Notes: generated by a model not told the origin, from the letters alone. A stretch of DNA of 64,000 nucleotides from an uncultured Clostridia bacterium (GCA_910587195.1 CAJUKL010000005.1:10188-74187), one strand, 5' to 3'; shown: positions 9,373 to 18,494, counted from the stretch's first letter. Program-made: numbers and translations.

Positions 9373-11097
9373 ATGTTACCAAAACCAATATGGTTTGAAA
9401 ATGATAAAGTAATGATATTAGACCAAACTAAATTACCAGAAAACTGTATTATAAAAGAAATTCAAACAATGGAACAGATGTGGCACTCTATTCAAAGATT
9501 AGAAGTTAGAGGTGCGCCTGCCATTGGCTTAGCTGGTGCGTTTGGTGTATATCTTGGAATAAAAAATTGGTCTGAAAAAGAAAAGATAAATAAAAGTGAT
9601 TTTTTATTACAGCTTACAAAAATAGGGGATTATATGGATAGTGCACGTCCAACGGCTGTAAATCTACATTGGGCAATCGAAAGAATAAAGCAAAAAGGAA
9701 AAGAAATTTATGCTCATCAAAATACTATTTCTGAAATAGTACAAGAATTATTAAAAGAAGCATTACAAATGTTGGAAGAAGATATTGCAGCGTGTAAAGC
9801 AATTGGAGAATATGGTGCTGATATTTTGGATAATATTCCTGATTTTAAAGCCTTTTTAACACATTGCAATGCAGGTGCCTTAGCAACTTCTATGTATGGC
9901 ACTGCACTTGCTCCTGCTTATATTAGAAAAGAAAGAGGAAAAAACATACAAGTATTTTCGGATGAAACAAGACCATTATTACAAGGAAGTCGCTTAACTG
10001 CATGGGAACTTTCTCAAAGTGGTATTGATGTTACAACAATATGTGATAATATGGCTGGTGTGGTTATGAAAAATAAATGGGTACAAGCTGTTATTGTAGG
10101 TGCTGACCGTATTACAAAAAATGGAGATACTGCAAATAAAATTGGAACATATAGTCTTTCTATTTTAGCAAAAGAGCACAAAATACCATTTTTTATTGCT
10201 GCGCCACTGTCCACCATTGATTTTACTATGGAAACAGGAGAAGAAATCCCGATTGAACAAAGAGATGCACAAGAAGTCCGCCACTTTGGAGAAAAAAAAA
10301 CTGCACCTTCTGAAGTTACAATATTTAATCCTGCTTTTGATGTCACACCACATCAAAACATTACTGCTATTATTACAGAAAAGGGGATTGCTTATCCTCC
10401 ATTTTCAGAAAGTTTACAATTATTAAAAGAGGATAAAACACCTGAAAATAAACAATCTATTTTTAAAATGCAACAGCAAGTATTAAAAACAGCAAAAACT
10501 ATGGTTGCATCTGGTCTAGTTTCGGGAACATTTGGAAATATTAGTATGATAGATAGAGAAAGGGGACTTGTAGCAATTACACCATCTGGTGCTTCTTATG
10601 AAGATATGACAGAACAAGACATTTGTATTACAGATTGTAATGGAAAGTTATATTTTGAAAATGGAAAAAAACCATCTTCTGAATTGCCTATGCACTTAGC
10701 GGTTTATCAAGCAAGAAAAGATATTAATGCAATCATACATACACATTCTCTTTATGCTACCGTTTTAGCGTCGCAAGGAGAAAAACTTCCAGCAGTATTG
10801 ACAGAAATGGGCTTAGCAGGTGCAGGTGAAATAAAAATTGCTGCTTTTGCACCACCAGGTAGCATGGAATTGGCAAAAGAAACTGTAAAAGCACTGGAAA
10901 AAAATTATGCCTGCTTATTAGCAAATCATGGTGTTGTAGCAGGTGCGCAAACATTGGACAGAGCTTTTATGGTAGCTTCTATTGTAGAAGAAGGTGCACA
11001 TGTTTATTACTTAGAAAGACAGTCAAATCATATTTCTGTTGTGCCAAAAGAAGCGTATGAAGCAGTTTTTAAAGCCATGCAACAATATGGAAAATAA
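9373..11097 (+). CDS. mtnA: Fused methylthioribose-1-phosphate isomerase (MtnA) and class II aldolase/MtnB-like protein
   Basis: A two-domain cytoplasmic enzyme of 574 residues. Residues 1 to about 345 are MtnA: HCNAGALAT near residue 163 carries the catalytic Cys, and VGADRI near residue 243 carries the catalytic Asp. After a short linker, residues 365-574 form a class II aldolase/adducin domain with SGTFGNIS, zinc ligands in HTHS (near residue 456) and NHG (near residue 517). MtnA turns 5-methylthioribose-1-phosphate into the ribulose form. The second domain could be MtnB dehydratase (methionine salvage) or the aldolase of the DHAP shunt that gives dihydroxyacetone phosphate and methylthioacetaldehyde. 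No mtnK, mtnW/X/C or mtnD is nearby, so the shunt is at least as likely. ATG 9373 is preferred over an in-frame GTG at 9364 that overlaps the AGGAAGTG site. Confidence 0.9.
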   Translation: MLPKPIWFENDKVMILDQTKLPENCIIKEIQTMEQMWHSIQRLEVRGAPAIGLAGAFGVYLGIKNWSEKEKINKSDFLLQLTKIGDYMDSARPTAVNLHWAIERIKQKGKEIYAHQNTISEIVQELLKEALQMLEEDIAACKAIGEYGADILDNIPDFKAFLTHCNAGALATSMYGTALAPAYIRKERGKNIQVFSDETRPLLQGSRLTAWELSQSGIDVTTICDNMAGVVMKNKWVQAVIVGADRITKNGDTANKIGTYSLSILAKEHKIPFFIAAPLSTIDFTMETGEEIPIEQRDAQEVRHFGEKKTAPSEVTIFNPAFDVTPHQNITAIITEKGIAYPPFSESLQLLKEDKTPENKQSIFKMQQQVLKTAKTMVASGLVSGTFGNISMIDRERGLVAITPSGASYEDMTEQDICITDCNGKLYFENGKKPSSELPMHLAVYQARKDINAIIHTHSLYATVLASQGEKLPAVLTEMGLAGAGEIKIAAFAPPGSMELAKETVKALEKNYACLLANHGVVAGAQTLDRAFMVASIVEEGAHVYYLERQSNHISVVPKEAYEAVFKAMQQYGK

Positions 11098-11112
11098 AAG
11101 GAGTCACAAAAT

Positions 11113-13005
11113 ATGAATCTTTTAACAGTAGAAAAACTGCACAAAAGTTTTGGAAATAAAATACTTTTTAACGATATTACCTTTGGCATCAATGAAGGAG
11201 ATAAAATTGGTATTATTGGTGTAAATGGTACTGGAAAATCTACTTTACTAAAAATTATAGCTGGTGTAGATAAGGGAGATAGTGGACAAATTGTAACAAT
11301 GAACGGTTTAAAAATCGGTTATTTGCCACAAACGCCTATTTTTTACCACAAAGGAACTGTATTGCAACAAGTTTTTGAAAGCAATGATAAAACAATGCAA
11401 CTGGTGAAAGAATATGAAACAGCCCTTACAAATAGTATGGCAAATCCACAGGACACGTATTGGCAAAAACAAGTTGCCACTTTAACAGAGCAAATGGATA
11501 AAAAACAAGCATGGTCATTGGAAAGTGAAGCCAAAACCATTTTAACAAAGTTAGGAATCACACAATTTCAACAAGAAGTTTCTCAACTTTCTGGTGGACA
11601 GAAAAAAAGAGTTGCATTAGCAAGAGCTTTAATTTCTCCTGTAGATTTACTAATATTAGATGAACCTACCAATCATATTGACAATGATACCGTAGAATGG
11701 CTGGAAAAATATCTATTTCGTTATACAAAAGCATTGATTATGGTGACGCATGATAGATATTTTTTAGACAGAGTTGCAAACCGTACCATAGAATTAGAAC
11801 AGGGAAATCTATATCCCTATGAGGGAAATTATAGCAGATATTTAGAATTAAAAGCAGAAAGAGAGGAATTACTGCAAGCAGGAGAAAGAAAAAGACAAAA
11901 TTTTTTAAGAACTGAATTAGAATGGGTACGACGAGGTGCACAAGCAAGAAGTACCAAACAAAAAGCAAGATTACAACGTTTTGAAGAAATTGCTGCACAA
12001 AAGGCACCAGAAGAAAGAGGAAACATTGAAATTAGTGCAAGTTCTGCACGACTTGGTAAAAAAACAATTATTGCTGAACATATTTCAAAAAGTTATCATT
12101 TTACAACTTATATCAATGATTTTAGTTATATCTTATTACACCATGATAGAATTGGAATTGTTGGAAAAAATGGTTGTGGAAAATCTACACTTGTCAAAAT
12201 ACTGACAGGTACATTACAGCCAGATAGTGGTACCATTGAAATGGGGGAAACTGTAAAAATTGGTGTTTTTTCTCAAGAAAATGAATGTATGGAACCATCA
12301 CAAAAAGTCATTGATTATATCAAAGATATTGCAGAATATGTACCTACTGTAGATGGAAGAATTACAGCTTCTCAAATGCTTGAAAAATTTCTTTTTCCGT
12401 TAGATATGCAAAGAAGTCCTATTTCCACCTTATCTGGAGGAGAAAAAAGACGATTATATTTATTAAGGGTACTAATGGATACACCAAATATCTTATTTTT
12501 GGACGAGCCTACCAATGATTTAGATATACAAACCTTAACAATTTTAGAAAATTATTTAGATACTTTTCCAGGTGCTGTTATTGCAGTATCTCATGACAGA
12601 TATTTTTTAGACAAAATTGCAAATAGAATTTTTGCCTTTGAAAAAGATGGTTTTATCAAACAATATGAAGGTGGCTATAGTGATTATAAGGAACAACAAG
12701 AAATACCGCTTCCTGTAGCTGTTACAACAGTAAAAAAACAAACTTATAAAACTACCAAAAAAACAAAAAAAATGACCTATACAGAACAAAGAGAATATGA
12801 AACAATATGGGAAAAGATTTCTAATTTAGAACAAGAGTTAGAACAACTACAACAACAAGAAAATGAAGTTTCCAGTGATTATATCAAATTACAAGAAATT
12901 GTAGTGCAAAAAGAGAAAATTGAAACAGAATTAGAAAATGCTATGGAGCGTTGGATATATCTGAGTGAATTAGCAGAGGAATTTGAAAAAAGTAGAGGAG
13001 AGTAG
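11113..13005 (+). CDS. ABC-F family ATPase (Uup-like)
   Basis: A 630-residue soluble protein with two ATP-binding cassettes and no membrane segments. Cassette 1 has Walker A GVNGTGKST (near residue 37), signature LSGGQKKR and Walker B LLILDEPTNHID. Cassette 2 has GKNGCGKST, LSGGEKRR and ILFLDEPTNDLD. The ABC-F interdomain linker is rich in Arg/Lys (RTELEWVRRGAQARSTKQKA). A coiled-coil tail occupies about residues 550-625, as in Uup. ABC-F proteins act at the ribosomal E site on stalled translation. Some give antibiotic protection, but the Uup-like tail favours a housekeeping role. It starts 15 bases after the mtnA fusion and ends 6 bases before the malic enzyme ATG, so the three are probably cotranscribed. 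Confidence 0.92.
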   Translation: MNLLTVEKLHKSFGNKILFNDITFGINEGDKIGIIGVNGTGKSTLLKIIAGVDKGDSGQIVTMNGLKIGYLPQTPIFYHKGTVLQQVFESNDKTMQLVKEYETALTNSMANPQDTYWQKQVATLTEQMDKKQAWSLESEAKTILTKLGITQFQQEVSQLSGGQKKRVALARALISPVDLLILDEPTNHIDNDTVEWLEKYLFRYTKALIMVTHDRYFLDRVANRTIELEQGNLYPYEGNYSRYLELKAEREELLQAGERKRQNFLRTELEWVRRGAQARSTKQKARLQRFEEIAAQKAPEERGNIEISASSARLGKKTIIAEHISKSYHFTTYINDFSYILLHHDRIGIVGKNGCGKSTLVKILTGTLQPDSGTIEMGETVKIGVFSQENECMEPSQKVIDYIKDIAEYVPTVDGRITASQMLEKFLFPLDMQRSPISTLSGGEKRRLYLLRVLMDTPNILFLDEPTNDLDIQTLTILENYLDTFPGAVIAVSHDRYFLDKIANRIFAFEKDGFIKQYEGGYSDYKEQQEIPLPVAVTTVKKQTYKTTKKTKKMTYTEQREYETIWEKISNLEQELEQLQQQENEVSSDYIKLQEIVVQKEKIETELENAMERWIYLSELAEEFEKSRGE

Positions 13006-13011
13006 AAAAAA

Positions 13012-14187
13012 ATGAACAATTTAAAACAAAGAACTATGGAAGCACATAAAACTTGGAGAGGAAAAATTGAAATTACTAGCAGAGTAAGTTTAGAAAATAC
13101 AGATGAACTTACCATTGCTTATACTCCTGGTGTTGCAGAACCTTGTATGGCAATTTATGAAAATCCAGAATTATCTTTTGAATTAACAAGAAGATGGAAC
13201 ACAGTTGCTATTATTACAGATGGAACAGCAATTTTAGGCTTAGGAGATATCGGTCCAGAAGCAGGTATGCCTGTTATGGAAGGAAAAGCAGTTCTTTTTA
13301 AACGTTTTGCAAATATTGATGCCATTCCTCTTTGTGTTCGTTCCAAAGATGTTGACGAAATTGTAAAAGCAATTAGTTTATTTTCTGGTAGTTTTGGTGG
13401 CATCAACTTGGAAGATATTTCTGCACCAAGATGTTTTGAAGTAGAACGAAGATTAAAAGAAATGACAGATATTCCTATTTTTCATGATGACCAACACGGC
13501 GCAGCTATTGTTGTATTGGCAGGTTTAAGAAATGCATTACGTATTGTAAATAAACAAGCAAGTGAAATTTCTGTTGTTATTTCTGGTGCAGGAAGTGCTG
13601 GAACTGCCATTGCAAAATTATTGTTAAAAGCAGGTGTAAAAGATATTGTTATGCTTGACCGTACTGGCGCAATCAATAAAGATGAGGTATATGAAAATCC
13701 TGCATTTAAAGAATTGGCGCAAATTACCAACCCCAAAAATAAAAAAGGAACTCTAGTCGATGTTATTGTGGGTACAGATGTATTTATTGGCGTATCTGCT
13801 CCTAAAATTTTAACACAGGAAATGGTAAAATCTATGGCAAAAGATGCAATCGTCTTTGCTATGGCAAATCCTATGCCAGAAATATTACCAGATGAAGCAA
13901 AAGCAGCAGGTGCAAAAATTGCTTGCTCTGGTCGTTCTGATTACCCAAATCAAATTAACAACGTATTAGTATTTCCAGGTATGTTTAGAGGTGCTTTAGA
14001 TGTACGGGCAAAAGATATTAATGAGGAAATGCAATTAGCAGCAGCACATGCACTTGCAGATTTAATTACAGAAGAAGAATTAAATGAAGATTATGTTATT
14101 CCTTCTCCTTTTGATAAAAGAGTAGTACCAGCAGTTGCAAAAGCAGTAGGGGAGGCTGCTATTCGCACAGGTGTTGCAAAAAAATAG
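13012..14187 (+). CDS. NAD(P)-dependent malic enzyme
   Basis: A 391-residue protein, the usual length of the short bacterial malic enzymes. It catalyses oxidative decarboxylation of malate to pyruvate with NAD(P)+. Seen in the sequence: the substrate-site segment YTPGVAEPC (near residue 37), GLGDIGPEAGMPVMEGK (near 75-91), the metal-binding tract FHDDQHG (near 155-161), and a Rossmann fold VISGAGSAGTAIAKLL (near 188-203). Together with the pyruvate carboxylase at 41992-45450 it could balance pyruvate and C4 acids. Its ribosome binding site (GAGGAG) lies in the end of the ABC-F gene, which suggests cotranscription. No terminator is obvious before the next gene, which has its own promoter. Confidence 0.95.
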   Translation: MNNLKQRTMEAHKTWRGKIEITSRVSLENTDELTIAYTPGVAEPCMAIYENPELSFELTRRWNTVAIITDGTAILGLGDIGPEAGMPVMEGKAVLFKRFANIDAIPLCVRSKDVDEIVKAISLFSGSFGGINLEDISAPRCFEVERRLKEMTDIPIFHDDQHGAAIVVLAGLRNALRIVNKQASEISVVISGAGSAGTAIAKLLLKAGVKDIVMLDRTGAINKDEVYENPAFKELAQITNPKNKKGTLVDVIVGTDVFIGVSAPKILTQEMVKSMAKDAIVFAMANPMPEILPDEAKAAGAKIACSGRSDYPNQINNVLVFPGMFRGALDVRAKDINEEMQLAAAHALADLITEEELNEDYVIPSPFDKRVVPAVAKAVGEAAIRTGVAKK

Positions 14188-14193
14188 ATTTAT

Positions 14194-14222
14194 TTGCATT
14201 TTAAACAAGTTTCTGGTATAAT
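14194..14222 (+). promoter_or_regulatory. Sigma-A promoter of the CNNM/CBS transporter gene
   Basis: TTGCAT (14194-14199), a 17-base spacer and TATAAT (14217-14222) lie right after the malic enzyme stop codon. Confidence 0.75.
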
Positions 14223-14267
14223 GTTTTATCGTACAGCTAATATTATAATTTTAGGAGTGTGATTTCA

Positions 14268-15509
14268 GTGGAAGACCCCGGCAGTTGGTGGTTGATATTA
14301 ATTTTATTGATTTTGGTATGTGGTTCTGCATTTTTTTCTGCATCAGAAACAGCCTTAACCTCTCTAAACAAAATTAAGTTAAGAAATATGGCAGAAGAAA
14401 ATGTAAAAAATGCTGACAAAGTTCAAAAACTAATAGATGACCCTAACAAACTGTTAAGTTCTATCTTAATTGGAAACAATTTAGTAAACAATGCGGCTGC
14501 AGCTTTGACAACAATGATTGCCGTATCTTTACTTGGCGGTCAATCTGGCGTAGGTGCTGCTACTATGGTAATTACTATCATTATTTTAATATTTGGTGAG
14601 ATTACCCCAAAAACATTAGCTTCCCAAAATGCAGAAAAAGTATCTTTAGGTGTAGCAAATATTATCTCATTTGTTGTATTATTATCTACACCTGTTGTAA
14701 AAGTAATGAATTTAATTACAAGTGGATTAATTCATATCTTGGGTGGCAATTCAACAGAAAAAGTACCTACCATTACAGAGGCAGAACTAAAAACAATGGT
14801 AAATGTCAGCCATGAGGAAGGCGTTTTAGAAATAGATGAGCGCCGTATGATTAACAATGTATTTGACTTTGGAGATTCTAAAGCAAAGGATGTTATGACA
14901 CCTCGTACAGATATGATTTGTTTAGAAGATAATATCTCATATGACCAAATTGTTTCTATTTTTAAAGAAGAACGTTTTTCCAGACTTCCTGTTTATCATG
15001 AAAGTGTAGACAATATTATAGGTGTTTTATATGTAAAAGATATTATATTTATAGACGAACAGCACTTTAAAATAACAGACTATATGCGTGAGCCGTTTTT
15101 TACTTATGAAAGTAAATCTATTTCAGAATTATTTTCAGAAATGAGAAGCAATCGTATTCCAATCGCCGTAATATTAGATGAATATGGTGGAACATCAGGG
15201 CTTGTTACATTAGAAGATATGGTAGAAGAAATTGTAGGCGATATTGCAGATGAGTATGAAGAACAAGAAATTGAAGTTATCAAGGAAAATGAATTTATTG
15301 TCGATGGTTCTACAAGATTGGAAGATGTAAATGAAATGATAGGATTACATTTAGAATCAGAAGATTTTGATACCATAGGTGGTTATGTGATTGGTGTTCT
15401 TGATTCTTTTCCAGATGGTGGAGAAGAAGTTGAAACAGATGGTATTAAAATTATAGTAGAAGAAGTTGACAAAAATAGAATTGAAAAATTGCGTATTTAC
15501 ACTGTATAA
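14268..15509 (+). CDS. HlyC/CorC (CNNM) family membrane protein with CBS pair
   Basis: About 413 residues. The N-terminal CNNM/DUF21 domain has several membrane segments (about residues 5-25, 60-80, 90-110, 125-150) and the segment SASETALTSLNKIKLRN. A cytoplasmic CBS pair follows (about 200-320: VMTPRTDMI, RFSRLPVYHESVDNIIGVLY). The C-terminal CorC_HlyC transporter-associated domain begins near residue 335. Family members are linked to Mg2+/Co2+ efflux or homeostasis. The older name hemolysin is misleading. Two in-frame GTG starts are possible. The AGGAG at 14253-14257 almost touches GTG 14259 but sits 10 bases from GTG 14268, so the latter is preferred. The gene has its own promoter and terminator. 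Confidence 0.9.
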   Translation: MEDPGSWWLILILLILVCGSAFFSASETALTSLNKIKLRNMAEENVKNADKVQKLIDDPNKLLSSILIGNNLVNNAAAALTTMIAVSLLGGQSGVGAATMVITIIILIFGEITPKTLASQNAEKVSLGVANIISFVVLLSTPVVKVMNLITSGLIHILGGNSTEKVPTITEAELKTMVNVSHEEGVLEIDERRMINNVFDFGDSKAKDVMTPRTDMICLEDNISYDQIVSIFKEERFSRLPVYHESVDNIIGVLYVKDIIFIDEQHFKITDYMREPFFTYESKSISELFSEMRSNRIPIAVILDEYGGTSGLVTLEDMVEEIVGDIADEYEEQEIEVIKENEFIVDGSTRLEDVNEMIGLHLESEDFDTIGGYVIGVLDSFPDGGEEVETDGIKIIVEEVDKNRIEKLRIYTV

Positions 15510-15511
15510 TG

Positions 15512-15551
15512 AAAGAACTCCTTTCTTTTAATAAGAAAGGGGTTCTTTTTT
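15512..15551 (+). terminator. Intrinsic terminator
   Basis: A long stem AAAGAACTCCTTTCTT against AAGAAAGGGGTTCTTT with a TTTTTT tail separates the CNNM gene from pdaB. Confidence 0.9.
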
Positions 15552-15613
15552 GTGCATAATTATGGTTATACTTAGAATATATTGAAAAAGAAAATGCTTT
15601 TAGGAGGGTTAAA

Positions 15614-15811
15614 ATGATAAAATCTATTGTTGTAACAAAGAAAAAATTATTATGTTTGATAGGAGGGATTGCAGCCTTTGCCTTAGCAATACATATGGTT
15701 CCACCAGCAGTGCAATCTGTATTTCGTGTAGCAGAAGCAGAAAGAAAATTACCAATTTATTGTGTTGATACTCCAGATAAAAAAGTTGCCATTAGTTTTG
15801 ACGCAGCGTGG
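15614..15811 (+). pseudogene. pdaB: 5' part of split pdaB, sporulation polysaccharide deacetylase
   Basis: The first 66 codons of a PdaB-type deacetylase, with a good AGGAGGG site. It contains a membrane anchor at about residues 13-33 and the beginning of the NodB fold up to SFDAAW, the PdaB version of motif 1. The frame then runs into foreign sequence and stops at 15856. The missing 194 codons lie intact at 27573-28157, in frame and on the same strand; joining them gives about 260 residues, close to B. subtilis PdaB. PdaB-type proteins are needed for stable spore formation. Here the gene is interrupted by a recombinase-bearing segment like the skin element of sigK. It would be non-functional unless the segment is excised. 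Confidence 0.88.
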
Positions 15812-15830
15812 GATGCAGATAAAAAAGTAC
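15789..15830 (+). other. Left attachment junction (attL) of the pdaB intervening element
   Basis: The junction between pdaB and the element. The proposed crossover dinucleotide is TG at 15809-15810. The 20 bases after it (15811-15830), reverse complemented, match the 20 bases before the equivalent TG at the right junction (27550-27569) at 15 of 20 positions. The arms begin with GTACTT and carry TGCA at the same inner position. That is the symmetric attP expected for a large serine recombinase. Confidence 0.82.
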
Positions 15831-15842
15831 GGAGGGATTTTT

Positions 15843-17336
15843 GTGAAAGATATTAGAAAAGCAGGTGTTTATGCAAGAATTTCTAAAGAAGATATTAGAA
15901 AAAAACATTCAGAAAGCATTGAAAATCAAAAAAGATTAGCACAACTTTATGTTCAAAATAGTGAAGATGATATTGAAATTGTTTCTTATTATATTGATGA
16001 TGGTAAAACAGGCACCATTACAGACAGACCAGCCTATCAACAGTTATTGGAGGATGCTAAAAATAAAAAAATAAATATGATAATTGTAAAAGATTTTTCT
16101 CGCCTAAGTAGAGATTCTGTAGACGCTTTAAAGTTTATAGAATATGATATTCAAGCCCTAGATATTCGATTTGTATCGTTAGGGGAGGGATTTGACAGTT
16201 TATATTCTCAAAAAGATGATTTAAAAATGGCATTTTTAGCTGTATTAAATAGCACTTATCCAGCAGATATATCTCGGAAAGTTTCTATGAGTTTGGACAT
16301 TAAAAGGCAAGATGGAAAATTTGTAGGAGCATTTGCACCCTATGGCTACCAAAAAGATAAAAATAATAAATATTTACTTGTTATAGATGAACCAGCTGCA
16401 ACCATTGTTCGAAAAATATTTTATTTATTTTTAAAGGGAATGTCAAAGCAATCTATTGCAATCTATCTAAATGAATCTGGTATTTGCTGCCCAACAGAAT
16501 ATAAAAAAGCAAATCATTCTCAATATCAACCTGCCCAAAAAAATTATCCTTTTTTTGTTTGGACCTATTCCACAATACATAAAATACTTTCCAATGAAGT
16601 TTATATTGGAAACTTGATACAGAAAAAAACGAAACTAATAAAAGTATTTGAAAATGACAAAAGCCGAAAAAAAAAGGTACCGATTGAAACAGGAAAAGAG
16701 ATTAAAATAGAACAAACACATCAACCAATCATTGATAAAAAAACGTTTGAACAAGTACAACAGCTTTTAAAAAAAAGAAGAAGAACTATAAAAAAGAAAG
16801 AAAATGTAGCATTATTTTCAGGAATATTACAATGCTGTCATTGTAAAAAACCGTTATATCAATATTATAGCAAAAATGCAAAAAATGAAAAAATATATTA
16901 TTACCGTTGTAGCAGTTATAAAAATGCTCCTAATATTGCCTGTACTCCTCACACTATAAAAGAAAAAGATTTGATTGATATATTGCAATATCTATTAAAT
17001 CTATTATTTTTTCTCTTTTTAGAAAAAAATTTAGAAGAAAAAAATATTGCAGAAAATAAATCATTTCTACAAAAACAACTAGAACAGGAACAAAAAAAAT
17101 ATGCTGAAGGAAAAAAAAGATTATTGCAGGCTTTTGCTAATGGCATTATAGAACAGCAAGATATTTTAACCTACCAAGAGCAATCACAAAAAAAGATACA
17201 AAAAATAAAAAAAAGTTGTTTTAAAAAGCAGGAATTAAACCATATTTTATTACATTATTTTGTAGATACTATTATAATAGAAGAAGATAAAAAAATAACA
17301 ATTTCTTTTTCTTTTTGTTCTCCATTTTTGTTTTGA
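15843..17336 (+). CDS. Large serine site-specific recombinase
   Basis: A 497-residue recombinase of the SpoIVCA/TnpX type. The N-terminal resolvase domain has the catalytic Ser in YARISKED (residues 9-16) and the arginine motif FSRLSRDSVDALKF (about residues 84-97). A recombinase domain follows (about 155-280). A zinc ribbon has CCHCKKP and later CSSYKNAPNIAC. A long Lys/Glu coiled coil leads to the C terminus. It would cut and join DNA at attP/attB or attL/attR. The start is GTG 15843, fixed by GGAGGG at 15832-15837. Longer in-frame starts would lie in pdaB. The gene starts 33 bases from the proposed crossover, as expected for an enzyme acting on this junction. A SpoIVCA-like enzyme would be expected to be under sporulation control, but I could not identify a specific promoter. 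All key residues are present, so it looks functional. Confidence 0.92.
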   Translation: MKDIRKAGVYARISKEDIRKKHSESIENQKRLAQLYVQNSEDDIEIVSYYIDDGKTGTITDRPAYQQLLEDAKNKKINMIIVKDFSRLSRDSVDALKFIEYDIQALDIRFVSLGEGFDSLYSQKDDLKMAFLAVLNSTYPADISRKVSMSLDIKRQDGKFVGAFAPYGYQKDKNNKYLLVIDEPAATIVRKIFYLFLKGMSKQSIAIYLNESGICCPTEYKKANHSQYQPAQKNYPFFVWTYSTIHKILSNEVYIGNLIQKKTKLIKVFENDKSRKKKVPIETGKEIKIEQTHQPIIDKKTFEQVQQLLKKRRRTIKKKENVALFSGILQCCHCKKPLYQYYSKNAKNEKIYYYRCSSYKNAPNIACTPHTIKEKDLIDILQYLLNLLFFLFLEKNLEEKNIAENKSFLQKQLEQEQKKYAEGKKRLLQAFANGIIEQQDILTYQEQSQKKIQKIKKSCFKKQELNHILLHYFVDTIIIEEDKKITISFSFCSPFLF

Positions 17337-17361
17337 AAATAAATGAAAAATATGCTATACT
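17333..17361 (+). promoter_or_regulatory. Sigma-A promoter of the PHP phosphatase/yerC/pcrA region
   Basis: TTGAAA (17333-17338) overlaps the last codons of the recombinase gene, with a 17-base spacer and TATACT (17356-17361). Genes downstream in the element can therefore be expressed in growing cells without the recombinase. Confidence 0.72.
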
Positions 17362-17399
17362 TAATAAAAGAAAAAAGGATTGAAAAGAGATGAAAATTG

Positions 17400-18116
17400 A
17401 TGAAATATGTTGCAGATATTCATACACATTCTGTTATCAGTCAACATGCATATAGCACAATAGATGAAAATGCAAAAGCAGCAAAAGAAAAAGGATTAAA
17501 ATTGATTGCGATGACAGACCATACACCTGGCATGAAAAATACAGCTCCTAGAGCTTTTTTTACAAATTATCATGTTTTGCCTCATGTTCTACATGGTGTA
17601 GAATTATTACATGGTGCCGAATTAAATATTATGGATTATAATGGTACTATTGATTTGCAGGAAGATATTTTAAAAACATTGGATATTGCGATTGCTAGTT
17701 TACATCCTCCTTGTATTTCTTTTGGCACAGAAGAAGAAAATACAAGAGCATGTATCAAAGCAATGGAAAATCCCTTTGTAGATATTTTAGGACACCCTGG
17801 TGACCCAAGATATCCGATTGATGTTAAAAAAATTGTGCAAACCTCAAAAGAAACAAATTGTTTACTAGAAATCAACAACGCTTCTCTTACGCCAGACGGC
17901 TTTAGAAAAGGAAGTGACGTTGTTGTAGAAAAAATATTGCGTTATGCTATGGAATATGGAGTATCTGTTGTATTAGGAAGTGATGCACATTTTTATACAC
18001 AAATAGGAGATTTTACTTACTGTCAATCCTTGTTAGAAAAACTTCATTTTCCAGAAAAATTGATTGTTAATACTTCTGTCGAAAAATTAAAAAAGGCATT
18101 AAAAAGAAATCAATAA
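17400..18116 (+). CDS. PHP-domain phosphatase (YcdX-like)
   Basis: A 238-residue metal-dependent phosphoesterase of the PHP superfamily. Metal ligands are visible as DIHTHS (residues 6-11), MTDHTPG (near 38-44), HGAELN (near 74-79), ASLHPP (near 98-103), GHPGDPRY (near 129-136) and GSDAHF (near 194-199). The arrangement matches YcdX-type phosphatases rather than DNA polymerase PHP domains. The substrate is unknown, with histidinol phosphate a common but often wrong label. ATG 17400 is preferred over an adjacent in-frame TTG at 17397. It has its own promoter and leads the PHP-yerC-pcrA-ligA order found in related Clostridia as a chromosomal cluster. Confidence 0.85.
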   Translation: MKYVADIHTHSVISQHAYSTIDENAKAAKEKGLKLIAMTDHTPGMKNTAPRAFFTNYHVLPHVLHGVELLHGAELNIMDYNGTIDLQEDILKTLDIAIASLHPPCISFGTEEENTRACIKAMENPFVDILGHPGDPRYPIDVKKIVQTSKETNCLLEINNASLTPDGFRKGSDVVVEKILRYAMEYGVSVVLGSDAHFYTQIGDFTYCQSLLEKLHFPEKLIVNTSVEKLKKALKRNQ

Positions 18117-18186
18117 CTTCTTTACTTTAACACTTTAGAATGTTACTATATAATTAGAAAAAGAATGTAAAGAAGGTGTATTTTGG

Positions 18187-18489
18187 ATGAATGTAAAAAT
18201 TAAAAATCCCTCTACAGATAAATTGTTTCAATATATCTTATCCATGGAAACGATTGAAGAATGTTACCAACTTTTTGAAGACCTATGTACTGTCCACGAA
18301 ATACATGCTATTGCACAACGTATGGAAGTAGCAGAAATGCTTGATAGTAAATGTACTTATGTAGAAATTGCAGCCAAAACGGGTGCTTCTACTGCAACAA
18401 TTAGTCGTGTGAATAGAGCTTTGACGTATGGTACAGATGGGTATAAATTAGCGATTGACCGAGTAAAACAAAAAGAGAAAAATTACTAA
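18187..18489 (+). CDS. yerC: TrpR-like protein YerC/YecD
   Basis: A 100-residue protein with the TrpR/YerC helix-turn-helix fold (IAAKTGASTATISRVNRALT at about residues 61-80). Its full length matches the small YerC family. YerC proteins are predicted DNA-binding regulators. In Bacillus the gene is next to pcrA, and the same arrangement is seen here, which supports the assignment. The GTATTTTGG spacer gives a GAAGGTG ribosome binding site before the ATG. It lies 70 bases after the PHP gene and is followed by a hairpin with a T-run (about 18497-18526) before pcrA. Confidence 0.88.
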   Translation: MNVKIKNPSTDKLFQYILSMETIEECYQLFEDLCTVHEIHAIAQRMEVAEMLDSKCTYVEIAAKTGASTATISRVNRALTYGTDGYKLAIDRVKQKEKNY

Positions 18490-18494
18490 AAATA

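Noticed and set aside
17404..17416. Another copy of TGCAGAT at the start of the PHP gene as an alternative right end of the element
   Set aside because: Only 7 bases match, there is no symmetric arm, and joining here would fuse pdaB to the PHP gene instead of restoring it. GCAGAT is a common Ala-Asp codon pair in this genome.
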